From JACVRW01 sp963751105 (GTDB lineage: Bacteria > Actinomycetota > Thermoleophilia > Solirubrobacterales > Thermoleophilaceae), in NCBI GenBank assembly GCA_963751105.1, contig CAVVTG010000002.1, positions 434,001 through 498,000 of the forward strand: a stretch of 64,000 bases of DNA, written 5' to 3'. The position numbers and the translations under genes were made by a program. The number at the start of each line of letters is the position of its first letter. Position 1 is the first letter of the stretch. This document shows positions 50,689 through 59,069 of the stretch, piece after piece. Under the pieces are notes generated by a model. That model saw nothing but the letters and a program-made list of their open reading frames with translations. It was not told where the DNA came from and searched no databases.

Positions 50689-51741
50689 ATGAGCGAGGTG
50701 AGCGTGTCCTCCACCGACAGCGGCCCGTCGACCAACGGGAGCGCTCCCGACCACATGCGGGAGGCCACGAGGGACGCCCCGATCGGCGGCCAGGCCGTGC
50801 TCGAGGGCGTGATGATGCGCGGGATCTCCACCTGGGCGGTGGCGGTGCGAAAGCCCTCGGCGGAGCAGCTCGCGGCCGGCGGGGCGGACTCCAAGGAGGG
50901 GGCCAAGGGCGAGATCGAGGTGGTCTCCGAGCCGCTCGTCTCCTGGACCAAGCGCCACCGCATCCTGCGTGTGCCGGTCATCCGGGGCGTGGCCGCGCTG
51001 GGCGAGTCTCTCAAGATCGGCTTCCGCGCGCTCGGTATCTCGGCCAACGCACAGGTGCCTCCGGGCGAGGAGGGCGACAAGCAGGAGATCGGGGGCGGCG
51101 CCTGGGCGGGAACGATCGCCTTCGCGCTGCTGTTCGCGGTCGGTCTCTTCTTTCTGCTTCCCGCCGGCCTGACCAACATCTTCAAGGACGAGATCCCCAA
51201 CTCGATCCTCTTCGTCGTGATCGAGAAGCTGGTGCGGATAACGATCTTCCTCGCCTATCTCACCCTGATCTCGCGCATGCCCGATCTTCAGCGAGTGTTC
51301 CAGTACCACGGGGCGGAGCACAAGACGATCTCCTGCTACGAGGCCGGCGAGGAGCTCACCCCCGAGAACGCGCAGCGCTATTCACGCTTCCACCCCCGCT
51401 GCGGCACGAGCTTCCTGCTGCTGGTGATGATCGTGGCCATCGTCGTCTTCGCTCCGCTGGGCAAGCTCGACTGGCACTGGCTGTTCATCTCGCGCATCGT
51501 CGGCATCCCGATCGTCGCCGGCCTCGCCTTCGAGCTGATCAAGTGGTTCGGGAAGAACCGCACCAAGCGCTGGGCCCGCATTCTCATGTGGCCCGGCATC
51601 CAGCTGCAGCGGCTGACCACACGCGAGCCCGACCTGGCTCAGCTGGCCGTGGCCATCGCCGCGCTTCAGGCCGTGCTCGCGGTGGAGAACCCGCTCGCGG
51701 CCTCGGACGAGGACAAGGTGGGCATGGAGGTCGTGGCCTAG
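50689..51741 (+). CDS. DUF1385 membrane protein
   Basis: 350 residues. Family marks: GGQAVLEGVMMRG near the N-terminus, YHGAEHKTISCYEAGEELT mid-protein and FHPRCGTSFLL, with about four to five membrane helices. Function unknown, but the gene is usually near rpmE and prfA. ATG 50689 is within a TACGAT element; GTG 50698, three codons in, sits exactly 7 bases after TACGAT and may be the true leaderless start. Confidence 0.93.
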   Translation: MSEVSVSSTDSGPSTNGSAPDHMREATRDAPIGGQAVLEGVMMRGISTWAVAVRKPSAEQLAAGGADSKEGAKGEIEVVSEPLVSWTKRHRILRVPVIRGVAALGESLKIGFRALGISANAQVPPGEEGDKQEIGGGAWAGTIAFALLFAVGLFFLLPAGLTNIFKDEIPNSILFVVIEKLVRITIFLAYLTLISRMPDLQRVFQYHGAEHKTISCYEAGEELTPENAQRYSRFHPRCGTSFLLLVMIVAIVVFAPLGKLDWHWLFISRIVGIPIVAGLAFELIKWFGKNRTKRWARILMWPGIQLQRLTTREPDLAQLAVAIAALQAVLAVENPLAASDEDKVGMEVVA

Positions 51742-51745
51742 CGAG

Positions 51746-52204
51746 TCAGCGGCCGCGCGTGCGGCCCAGCTCGCGCGCCTGCCCCGCCAGGCCGTCGAGC
51801 AGGTCGCGGACGGCAGCCAGGCCGCTTCGCAACTCGCCGTCGCCGGCCTCGACGGGCAGCATCGAGTCCTGGAGCGAGGACAGCGTCAGGTCCGCCTCGG
51901 CCACCGCGCTCACCGCGCGGTCGATGTAGCCGGGAGCGCCGTTCGAGGACACGCCCGCCGGCGGCTGCTCGAAGCTGCGCCCGGGCAGCCCGTGGCGTTC
52001 GGCGAAGCCGGTGTGGGTGCGCCGCGCCCGGCCGTAGGCCAGCTGGACGGGGCGAAAGAAGCTCTCCTCGAGGCGCTCGGCGTTGTGATCGTCGAGCCGT
52101 TCGTAGGCCTCGGTCAGGCAGGCGAGCGCCAGACCGAGCTCCTCGGTGGCCTCGGCCACGGTGTCGAGCAGCTCTTGGTGCGCCTCGGCGGTGGAGTAGG
52201 CCAT
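51746..52204 (-). CDS. Helical hypothetical protein
   Basis: 152 residues, soluble and helix-rich: HQELLDTVAEATEELGLALACLTEAYERLDD and a second heptad-like region DRAVSAVAEADLTLSSLQDSM. No family recognised. TAGTCT on the minus strand (52212-52217) lies 7 bases before the ATG, fitting the leaderless pattern. Convergent with DUF1385 (4-base gap) and divergent from the reductase gene at 52267. Confidence 0.7.
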   Translation of the reverse strand: MAYSTAEAHQELLDTVAEATEELGLALACLTEAYERLDDHNAERLEESFFRPVQLAYGRARRTHTGFAERHGLPGRSFEQPPAGVSSNGAPGYIDRAVSAVAEADLTLSSLQDSMLPVEAGDGELRSGLAAVRDLLDGLAGQARELGRTRGR

Positions 52205-52253
52205 ACGACTGAGACTAGATGGGGAGCCGTAGTTTGGCCCGGGACCTCCACGC

Positions 52254-52259
52254 TACAGT
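52254..52259 (+). promoter_or_regulatory. -10-like TACAGT, leaderless-type spacing
   Basis: TACAGT ends 7 bases before ATG 52267 with no Shine-Dalgarno. Confidence 0.42.
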
Positions 52260-52266
52260 CGTACCG

Positions 52267-53307
52267 ATGGGTGCCGTGCTTCTCACCGGCGGCACGGGTT
52301 TCGTGGGGACGGAGTTGCTCGACCGCTTTCTGTCGCGGAGCGAGCGCGACGTCTACGCGCTCGTGCGCGCCGCCGACGACCGTGCCGCCGCCGAACGGCT
52401 GCCGGCTCACCCACGGCTGCACGCGGTGGCCGGCGACATCGAGCGCCCGGGCCTCGGGCTGACGCCCGCCGCCGCCGACCGCATAACGGCAGAGGTGAGC
52501 ACCGTCGTGCACTGCGCCGCGTCCGTCTCGTTCGATCTGTCGCTGGCCGACTCGCGCCGCATCAACGTGGATGGGACCCGTCGCGTGGTCGAGCTCGCCG
52601 AGCGCTGTGAGAGCCTCGAACGGCTCAGCTACATCTCCACCGCCTACGTCTCGGGTGAGCCGCCCGGCCTGTTTCGCGAGGACCAGCTCGACGTCGGCCA
52701 GCGCTTTCGCAACTCCTACGAGCGCTCCAAGTTCGAGGCCGAGGTCATGCTGCGCGACCGGGGTGCCGACCTCCCGGTGCAGGTGCTGCGTCCCAGCATC
52801 GTCGTGGGCGACAGCCGCACGGGGCGCACCTCCTCCTTCAACGTCCTCTACGGGCCGCTCAAGGCCATCGCGCGGGGGACGATGCGGGCGATTCCCGCCC
52901 GCCGGTCCTCGCCGGTGGACGTGGTGCCGGTGGATTACGTGGCCGACCGCGCGTACGAGCTGGCCACGGGCGGCGCGAACGAGACCTTCCACCTGGTGGC
53001 CGGGCGAAACGCCACGAGCGTGGGCCGTCTGCTCGATATGGCCTCCGAGCATCTCGACCGCAGCCCGCCGACGGTGCTGCCGCCGTTGGCGTACCGCCGT
53101 CTGCTTCACCCCATCCTGCGCCGGCGCAAGCCGGCGCTGCGCAAGCTCGAGGTCTACTTCCCCTACTTCAATATGGATGTGCGCTTCGACGACCGGCGAC
53201 TGGGCCCCGCCCCCCGCGTGGAGGGCTACTTTGGCCGCCTGCTGGACTATGCGCAGGCCGCTCGTTGGGGGCGTGCGGAGCGCGAGGATTCGGAGCTGGC
53301 GCGTTGA
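52267..53307 (+). CDS. Extended SDR / fatty acyl reductase-like NAD-binding protein
   Basis: 346 residues. N-terminal GGTGFVGTELLDRF binds NAD(P); HCAASVSFD and the active-site YERSKFEAE follow, then RPSIVVGDSRTGRTSSFN. This pattern matches NAD_binding_4 (male-sterility/fatty acyl-CoA reductase and thioester reductase) proteins. Substrate probably an acyl thioester or polyketide-like compound. A TetR-type gene follows 18 bases later and may regulate it. Confidence 0.85.
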   Translation: MGAVLLTGGTGFVGTELLDRFLSRSERDVYALVRAADDRAAAERLPAHPRLHAVAGDIERPGLGLTPAAADRITAEVSTVVHCAASVSFDLSLADSRRINVDGTRRVVELAERCESLERLSYISTAYVSGEPPGLFREDQLDVGQRFRNSYERSKFEAEVMLRDRGADLPVQVLRPSIVVGDSRTGRTSSFNVLYGPLKAIARGTMRAIPARRSSPVDVVPVDYVADRAYELATGGANETFHLVAGRNATSVGRLLDMASEHLDRSPPTVLPPLAYRRLLHPILRRRKPALRKLEVYFPYFNMDVRFDDRRLGPAPRVEGYFGRLLDYAQAARWGRAEREDSELAR

Positions 53308-53312
53308 GCGCG

Positions 53313-53318
53313 TAAAGT
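53313..53318 (+). promoter_or_regulatory. -10-like TAAAGT, leaderless-type spacing
   Basis: TAAAGT ends 7 bases before ATG 53326. Confidence 0.42.
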
Positions 53319-53325
53319 CCTTCGC

Positions 53326-53922
53326 ATGGCAGTCCCACAGCCGGTAGGCATGCCCCCGGCGGGAGGCGCCCGCGAACGGATTCTCGAGGCGGCCTACGAC
53401 CTGTTCAGCCGCCGGGGGATCGCCGCCGTGGGGGTCGACACGATCGTCGCCGAGGCCGGGGTGGCGAAGATGACCCTGTACCGCCACTTTCCCTCGAAGG
53501 CGGACCTCGCGCTGGCCTTCCTGGAGCAACGCGAGGAGCGCTGGACCCGCGAGTGGCTACAGGCCGAGGCCGTGCGTCGCGGCTCCACCCCCGCAGAGCG
53601 GTTGCTGGCCATCTTCGACGTGTTCGACGAGTGGTTCGCTCTCGAGACGTTCGAGGGCTGCTCGTTCGTGAACATCCTGCTGGAGATCTCGGACCGGGAG
53701 GACCAGGTCCGAGCGGCGAGCGTGAGGCACCTGGCCAACATCAGGGACTTCGTGCGCGGCCTCGCCGCGGAGGCCGGGGCACAGGACCCGGAGGGCCTGG
53801 CCTGTCAGTGGCACATCCTCATGAAGGGCTCGATAGTCGCGGCGGGAGAGGGCGATCATGCCGCCGCGCGGCGAGCCCAGGATGTCGGCGCGCTGCTCTT
53901 GGAACGCGAGCTGGCCACCTAG
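53326..53922 (+). CDS. TetR-family transcriptional regulator
   Basis: 198 residues. N-terminal HTH (RERILEAAYDLFSRRGIAAVGVDTIVAEAGVAKMTLYRHFPSKADL, about 16-60) and a helical ligand-binding domain. FEGCSFVNILLEISD resembles the TetR_C region of short-chain stress sensors. Its ligand and operator are unknown. It overlaps the convergent gene by sharing CTAG at 53919-53922. Confidence 0.92.
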   Translation: MAVPQPVGMPPAGGARERILEAAYDLFSRRGIAAVGVDTIVAEAGVAKMTLYRHFPSKADLALAFLEQREERWTREWLQAEAVRRGSTPAERLLAIFDVFDEWFALETFEGCSFVNILLEISDREDQVRAASVRHLANIRDFVRGLAAEAGAQDPEGLACQWHILMKGSIVAAGEGDHAAARRAQDVGALLLERELAT

Positions 53923-54257
53923 GGGCCGAAGGCGGAGCTGGTTCGGCGTCGCAGCGCGCGCGCCCGGTCGGTGCCCCGCCGCCCTCGCCACGGGTGAGGA
54001 CCCATGGCCCACGGATGCCAGCCCAGCATTCCGTACTGCTCACGCACGCGCGCCTTCAGGTCGCCGCGGTGGCCTCCGCAGGCGTAGCGGTTCGCACCGT
54101 AGATGCCGCGCCCGTGCCACACGAGCCAGCGCTCCGGCTCGGCGTCGACGTACTCGCCGTGGCGCAGGTCGAGGAGCTGGTGCTCGAGGTTGGCCTGGGT
54201 CTCCGGGCCAGGTCTGCTCCCGCAGATCTCGCACCTGAAGACGACCGCGACGGGCAC
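53919..54257 (-). CDS. Hypothetical protein with Cys-pair N-terminus
   Basis: 112 residues. An N-terminal CEICG pair and RYACGGHRGDL further on could form a small zinc site; HPWAMGPHPWRGRRGTDRARALRRR is basic. No named family. It is 9 bases downstream of the Crp/Fnr-type regulator on the same strand, so co-transcription and a link to the hydrogenase locus are possible. Confidence 0.65.
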   Translation of the reverse strand: MPVAVVFRCEICGSRPGPETQANLEHQLLDLRHGEYVDAEPERWLVWHGRGIYGANRYACGGHRGDLKARVREQYGMLGWHPWAMGPHPWRGRRGTDRARALRRRTSSAFGP

Positions 54258-54266
54258 GCCCTCAAG

Positions 54267-55088
54267 CTACCCCATGCTGAGCCGGTCCGCGCTGCCTTCG
54301 TCCGACCCGGCACGCCGGTCCCAGTGGATCTCCGCCAGCTCGGCGGGTGGGTCTCCGCGCAGGAGCCAGGTGCCATCGGCCCGGCGCATGAGCAGGCCGC
54401 TCTCGTCGATCCGGCGCAGCCCGGTCGTCACCGATGCGCGCCGGCTCCCGACCAGCTGGCCGAGCAGCTCGTGGGACATCCGCAGCCGAATGCTGATGCC
54501 GTCGGGCGTGACGTGGCCCCAGCGCTCGGCCAGGTGCCAGAACAGGACGAGGAGGCGAGTCTCGATCGGCGACAGCTGCAGCAGCGCCTGATGAACCGAC
54601 ATCCGCAGGGTTCGCCTGACGGCCCGCTCGAGCAGCGCGCGCAGGACCTGTGGCCAGCGAGCGAGCGTGCGCGCGAGCTGCTCGTCGAGGATCGCCAGAC
54701 GGACCGGCGAGAGCACGTGCCAGCGCACGTGATAGCGGACTAGCCCGCCTTCCCGAACCGGAACCCACGGCTGGAGCACGTCGCCCTCGCCGAGCAGCTC
54801 GGTGCAGGTCGCGCCGGCCAGGATCAAGTCCCGGGCGAGCACCCCCTCCAGAATCAGGAAGCCGAGCCGCCCGCGGTCGCCTTCCTCGTGCGGCACCTCC
54901 CAGCGTCCGCAGGGGAGCGTCCGCACGCGGGCCACGAGCTCGAGCCGGGCCTCCCGGATCTGCGCCGCCGGCACCCGCAGGCCGAGCTCGGGGTCGAGCT
55001 CGAGCAGGCGCACCGGCGCCTCCCTCGGGCCTTCGGATTGCTCCGGCAGCTCGTGACCCTGCTCCTGAAGATCGCGGTCGTTCGCCAT
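54267..55088 (-). CDS. Crp/Fnr-type transcriptional regulator
   Basis: 273 residues from ATG 55088 (an ATG at 55148 would add 20 but would cover the operator-like repeats). The N-terminal cyclic-nucleotide-binding-like barrel is visible as LGFLILEGVLARDLILAGATCTELLGEGDVL. The C-terminal winged helix is HLAERWGHVTPDGISIRLRMSHELLGQLVGSRRASVTTGLRRIDESGLL. The effector is unknown; there is no Cys cluster for an FNR-type Fe-S centre. It is divergent from the hydrogenase operon and is its most likely regulator. Confidence 0.88.
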   Translation of the reverse strand: MANDRDLQEQGHELPEQSEGPREAPVRLLELDPELGLRVPAAQIREARLELVARVRTLPCGRWEVPHEEGDRGRLGFLILEGVLARDLILAGATCTELLGEGDVLQPWVPVREGGLVRYHVRWHVLSPVRLAILDEQLARTLARWPQVLRALLERAVRRTLRMSVHQALLQLSPIETRLLVLFWHLAERWGHVTPDGISIRLRMSHELLGQLVGSRRASVTTGLRRIDESGLLMRRADGTWLLRGDPPAELAEIHWDRRAGSDEGSADRLSMG

Positions 55089-55136
55089 AGACAGACCGTC
55101 CTCCCTCCTCGCGCGCGCGAGCCTAACCCGGGCGAT

Positions 55137-55162
55137 GTTGAAAAGCAACGTTGAACCGCAAC
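55137..55162. promoter_or_regulatory. Two tandem GTTG-N5-CAAC palindromes
   Basis: GTTGAAAAGCAAC (55137-55149) is followed without gap by GTTGAACCGCAAC (55150-55162). Each 13-mer is an inverted repeat GTTG-N5-CAAC, and together they form a direct repeat. They lie in the 143-base gap between the Crp/Fnr-type gene and hypC, a strong candidate operator for that regulator. Confidence 0.6.
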
Positions 55163-55231
55163 ACCTGGGCTTTGCGGGACCAAGCCGGGCGTCGTAGGGT
55201 CGCGGCGCGAGCCACCGTGGGAGGAGCGCCT

Positions 55232-55510
55232 ATGTGCCTGGCCATTCCCGGCCAGATCGTGAAGATCGTCGACAGCGAGAACCGTCTTGCTCAGGTCGAC
55301 GTCGCCGGGGTGCAGCGCACGATCAACATCGGTCTGCTCGACGACGACGGCCAGGGCGTCGACTCGGGCGACTGGGTGCTCATCCACGTGGGCTTCGCGA
55401 TGTCGCGCGTCGACGAGGAGGAGGCGATCGCCACCCGCCGGCAGCTGGAGCGCATGGGCGAGGACTACGAGGCCGAGCTCGAGGAGCTCAAGGCGAGCGT
55501 GATCGAATGA
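55232..55510 (+). CDS. hypC: Hydrogenase maturation chaperone HypC
   Basis: 92 residues, with GGGAGGAG just upstream. It begins MCLAIPGQIV, where Cys2 binds the Fe(CN)2CO unit together with HypD, and continues VDVAGVQRTINIGLL and DWVLIHVGFAMSRVDEEEA, all typical. First gene of the hydrogenase cluster. Its stop overlaps the start of a second HypC-like gene (ATGA). Confidence 0.95.
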   Translation: MCLAIPGQIVKIVDSENRLAQVDVAGVQRTINIGLLDDDGQGVDSGDWVLIHVGFAMSRVDEEEAIATRRQLERMGEDYEAELEELKASVIE

Positions 55511-55788
55511 CCGAGCAGCTGGCGAGGAGCGCAGGCCGAGCGTCGGTCGGCCGAGCACCGGAGCCCTTGGTCACCGCAGTCAACGACTGCGGTGATCACT
55601 GCATCACTTGCTCCGACGAGGGCATCCCGATGCAGGTCGAGCGGATCGACGAGGACCGGGGCCTGGCTCTCTGCGCGGCCGAGGACGGGTCGAAGAGCAC
55701 GGTGGAGATAACGCTGGTGGAGCCGGTGGCGCCCGGCGACCGGCTGCTGGTCCACGCCGGGGTCGCGCTGGTGGGTCTCGAGGCATGA
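55507..55788 (+). CDS. Second HypC/HupF-like maturation protein, variant N-terminus
   Basis: 93 residues. It lacks the MC(L/I)xxP start of HypC. Instead an N-terminal extension leads to CGDHCITCSDEGIPMQVERI (C28, H31, C32, C35), and the rest (GDRLLVHAGVALVGLEA) matches the HypC OB-fold. Such variants accompany actinobacterial-type hydrogenases. It may serve a specific step or partner while HypC does the usual job. Coupled to both neighbours by ATGA overlaps. Confidence 0.82.
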   Translation: MTEQLARSAGRASVGRAPEPLVTAVNDCGDHCITCSDEGIPMQVERIDEDRGLALCAAEDGSKSTVEITLVEPVAPGDRLLVHAGVALVGLEA

Positions 55789-56900
55789 AGTACGTCGACG
55801 AGTTCCGCGATCCCGAGCTGGGGCGCGTGCTCGCCACCGAGATCCTGGGCGCGGTCGAGCCCGGTCGCCACTACAAGTTCATGGAGGTGTGCGGCGGCCA
55901 CACGCACTCGATCTACAAGTACGGCGTCGACGACCTGCTGCCCGCCAACGTCGAGCTCGTCCACGGGCCGGGCTGCCCGGTGTGCGTGATCCCGATGGGG
56001 CGCGTGGACGACGGCATCGCCATCGCCCGGCGGCCCGAGGTGATCTTCACCTGCTTCGGCGACATGATGCGCGTGCCCGGCTCCGAGGGCAGCCTGCTGG
56101 AGGCCAAGGCCGAGGGCGCCGACATCCGCATGGTCTACTCGCCGCTCGACGCGCTGCGGATCGCCAAGCAGAACCCCGACCGCGAGGTCGTCTTCTTCGC
56201 CATCGGCTTCGAGACCACGGCGCCGTCCACGGCCCTCACGCTGAAGCGGGCGAAGGCCGAGGGGATCGAGAACTTCTCCTGCATGTGCAGCCACGTGACG
56301 ATCGTCCCGCCGCTGCGCGCCCTGCTCGACTCGCCGGACCTCCGCCTCGACGGCTTCGTGGGGCCGGGCCACGTGTCGACGGTGGTCGGGTCGCGGCCGT
56401 TCCGGTTCATCCCGGCCGATTACGGCAAGCCGATCGTCGTCGCCGGCTTCGAGCCGCTGGACATCCTTCAGGCGATTCGGATGATCCTCGCGCAGCTCGC
56501 CGAGGGCCGCTGCGAGGTCGAGAACCAGTACGCGCGAGTGGTGCCCGAGGAGGGGAACCCGCGGGCGCTCGAGGTGATGGCCGAGGTGTTCGAGCTGCGG
56601 CCCCATTTCGAGTGGCGCGGGCTCGGCTTCATCTCGCAGAGCGGCCTGAAGCTGTCCGAGGCCTACGCCGACCTGGACGCCGAGCTGCGCTTCAGCGTGC
56701 CCGGCGTGCGCGTGGCCGACCCGAAGGCGTGCCAGTGCGGCGAGGTGCTCAAGGGCGTCATCAAGCCCTGGGAGTGCAAGGTGTTCGGCACCGCCTGCAC
56801 GCCCGAGCGCCCGATCGGGACCTGCATGGTCTCGTCCGAGGGCGCCTGCGCCGCCTACTACAACTACGGCCGCTTCGCGCGCGAGCGGGAGGTCGTGTGA
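55785..56900 (+). CDS. hypD: Hydrogenase maturation protein HypD
   Basis: 371 residues. Signature blocks: FMEVCGGHTHSIYKYG, VHGPGCPVCVIPMG, FETTAPSTAL, FSCMCSHVT, GFVGPGHVSTVVGSRPF and the C-terminal Fe-S Cys set around ACQCGEVLKG, CKVFGTACTPERPIGTCMVSSEGAC. HypD holds a [4Fe-4S] cluster and, with HypC, assembles the Fe(CN)2CO centre. Stop overlaps hypE (GTGA). Confidence 0.97.
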   Translation: MKYVDEFRDPELGRVLATEILGAVEPGRHYKFMEVCGGHTHSIYKYGVDDLLPANVELVHGPGCPVCVIPMGRVDDGIAIARRPEVIFTCFGDMMRVPGSEGSLLEAKAEGADIRMVYSPLDALRIAKQNPDREVVFFAIGFETTAPSTALTLKRAKAEGIENFSCMCSHVTIVPPLRALLDSPDLRLDGFVGPGHVSTVVGSRPFRFIPADYGKPIVVAGFEPLDILQAIRMILAQLAEGRCEVENQYARVVPEEGNPRALEVMAEVFELRPHFEWRGLGFISQSGLKLSEAYADLDAELRFSVPGVRVADPKACQCGEVLKGVIKPWECKVFGTACTPERPIGTCMVSSEGACAAYYNYGRFAREREVV

Positions 56901-57979
56901 GCACGGCGCCCCCAACTGGTAGGGAGGAGAAAATCCTCGGCATCATCGAGACCGCCCGCGGCAAGCGCGCGAAGTTCCGCGACGAGCGCATCAACATGGC
57001 CCACGGCGCGGGCGGCAAGGCCACCCAGAGCATGATCGAGGGGCTGTTCGCTCCCTCGTTCGGCGCTCAGGCGACCGAGGACGCCGCTTCGCTCGAGGTG
57101 GACGGCGCCGCGCTGGCTTTCACGACAGACTCGTTCGTGGTCAAGCCGCTGCGCTTTCCCGGCGGCTCCATCGGCGACCTGGCCGTCAACGGGACGGTCA
57201 ACGACCTCGCCGTGTCGGGTGCGCGTCCCTTGGCTCTGAGCCTGTCGCTGATCCTCGAGGAGGGCTTGGGGGCGGACGAGCTCAAGGCCGAGGTCGAGGC
57301 GATCGCGAGCGCGGCCGAGGCGGCGGGGGTGCAGATCGTCACGGGGGATACCAAGGTGGTCGAGCGGGGCGCCGCCGACCAGATGTACATCAGCACGGCG
57401 GGCATCGGGCAGCGCGACCCGCGCGCCCGTACCGCCGCGGACGCCCTGCGACCGGGCGACCGCATCCTGCTCTCGGGGACGATCGGCGAGCACGGCACCG
57501 CGATCATGCTGGCGCGAGGGGAGTTCGAGCTCGACGCGCCGATCGAGTCGGACACGCGCTCGCTCTGGCCGCTGATGGACGCGCTGCTCGAGGAGACCGG
57601 CCCGGCGCTGCGCTGCGCGCGCGACGCCACCCGCGGAGGTGTGGCCTCGGCTCTGAACGAGCTCGCTCGCTCGTCGCAGGTGGCGATGCTCGTGCGCGAG
57701 GCGGCGGTGCCGATCGAGCCCGCCGTGGCCGGCGCGTCGGAGATCCTGGGAATCGACCCGATGTACGTGGCCAACGAGGGCAAGCTCGTGGCCTTCGTGG
57801 CGCCGGAGGCCGCGGATCGGGCGCTGGCCGCGATGCAGTCCGTGCCGGGCTGCGAGCGGGCGGCGGAGATCGGCGAGGTACGCACGGAGCCGCCGGCGAT
57901 GGTGCTGGTGGAGACGGGCTTCGGCGGCAAGCGAGTGATGGACCAGCTGGTTGGGGATCCGCTCCCGCGGATCTGTTGA
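56897..57979 (+). CDS. hypE: Hydrogenase maturation protein HypE
   Basis: 360 residues, GTG start inside the hypD stop. INMAHGAGGKATQSMI and DSFVVKPLRFPGGSIGDLAVNGTVNDLAVSGA are the AIR-synthase-like ATP site; CARDATRGGVASALNE follows; the chain ends PRIC with the C-terminal Cys that is thiocarbamoylated by HypF and dehydrated to cyanide. HypF is not in the window and must lie elsewhere. Confidence 0.97.
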   Translation: MSTAPPTGREEKILGIIETARGKRAKFRDERINMAHGAGGKATQSMIEGLFAPSFGAQATEDAASLEVDGAALAFTTDSFVVKPLRFPGGSIGDLAVNGTVNDLAVSGARPLALSLSLILEEGLGADELKAEVEAIASAAEAAGVQIVTGDTKVVERGAADQMYISTAGIGQRDPRARTAADALRPGDRILLSGTIGEHGTAIMLARGEFELDAPIESDTRSLWPLMDALLEETGPALRCARDATRGGVASALNELARSSQVAMLVREAAVPIEPAVAGASEILGIDPMYVANEGKLVAFVAPEAADRALAAMQSVPGCERAAEIGEVRTEPPAMVLVETGFGGKRVMDQLVGDPLPRIC

Positions 57980-57995
57980 GCGAGGAAGGAGACGC

Positions 57996-59057
57996 ATGGC
58001 GACTATCGACGCATACGCGGAACAGAAGAAGACCGAGGAGGTCACCGCGCATGTCCTGTGGATGACCACGGGCCTCTCCTGTGAGGGCGATTCGGTCGCG
58101 ATGACCTCGGCCACCAATCCGAGCCTCGAGGACATCATCACCCAGGCGATCCCGGGGATGCCCAAGGTCGTGGTGCACAACCAGGTGATCGCCTACGAGG
58201 TGGGCGACGAGTACATCCAGGCCTGGTACGACGCCGAGAAGGGTGAGCTCGACCCGTTCGTGCTCGTGATCGAGGGGTCGCTGGGCAACGAGAAGATCAA
58301 CGGCGAAGGGCACTGGACCGGGTTCGGCGTGAACCCGGAGAACGGTCAGCCGATCACGACCAACGAGTGGATCGACCGGCTGGCGCCGAAGTCTGCCGCG
58401 GTGGTCGCCATCGGCACCTGCGCCACCTACGGCGGCATTCCGGCGATGAAGAACAACCCCACGGGCGCGATGGGGGTGCCGGACTACCTCGGCTGGAAGT
58501 GGAAGTCGAGCGCCGGCCTGCCGGTGGTCTGCATTCCGGGCTGTCCCGCCCAGCCGGACAACATGACGGAGACGCTGCTCTACCTGGCGCTCCACCTCGC
58601 CGGCCTCGCTCCCGCCCCCGAGCTCGACGAGCAGCTGCGCCCGAAGTGGCTGTTCGGCCGCACGGTGCGCGAGGGCTGCAACCGCGCCGGCTTCGCCGAG
58701 CAGGGCGATTTCGCCACCGAGTACGGCTCGGACCACCGCTGCCTGGTGAAGCTGGGCTGCAAGGGGCCGGTGGTCAAATGCAACGTGCCGGTGCGCGGCT
58801 GGGTCAACGGCATCGGCGGCTGCCCCAACGTGGGCGGCATCTGCATGGCCTGCACGATGCCCGGCTTCCCCGACAAGTACATGCCGTTCATGGAGCCGGA
58901 CAAGTGGGGCAACATGGCCTCGAACTTCTCGAAGGTCGCCTACGGCCCGATGGTCCGCTACTTCCGCAAGCGCAACATCAAGAGGGAATACGACAAGGAG
59001 CCCGAGTGGAGACACAATCGCTCCGAGCTCACCACCGGCTACTCCAAGCGCTGGTAG
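57996..59057 (+). CDS. hhyS: Group 1h (actinobacterial-type) [NiFe]-hydrogenase small subunit
   Basis: 353 residues from ATG 57996 (GGAAGGAG upstream). No Tat signal peptide, as usual for this group. Proximal-cluster ligands are C29, D32 (SCEGDSVAM), C142 (GTCATYGG) and C183 (GCPAQPDN). The Asp matches the 3-Cys/1-Asp site of the Ralstonia eutropha actinobacterial-type enzyme. Medial and distal Cys lie at 228, 249, 255, 262, 276, 283 and 286. The TVREGC segment has R225 where standard uptake enzymes have the distal-cluster His. Pairs with the large subunit for trace-H2 oxidation. Confidence 0.95.
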   Translation: MATIDAYAEQKKTEEVTAHVLWMTTGLSCEGDSVAMTSATNPSLEDIITQAIPGMPKVVVHNQVIAYEVGDEYIQAWYDAEKGELDPFVLVIEGSLGNEKINGEGHWTGFGVNPENGQPITTNEWIDRLAPKSAAVVAIGTCATYGGIPAMKNNPTGAMGVPDYLGWKWKSSAGLPVVCIPGCPAQPDNMTETLLYLALHLAGLAPAPELDEQLRPKWLFGRTVREGCNRAGFAEQGDFATEYGSDHRCLVKLGCKGPVVKCNVPVRGWVNGIGGCPNVGGICMACTMPGFPDKYMPFMEPDKWGNMASNFSKVAYGPMVRYFRKRNIKREYDKEPEWRHNRSELTTGYSKRW

Positions 59058-59069
59058 AGGGAGGCGCGC

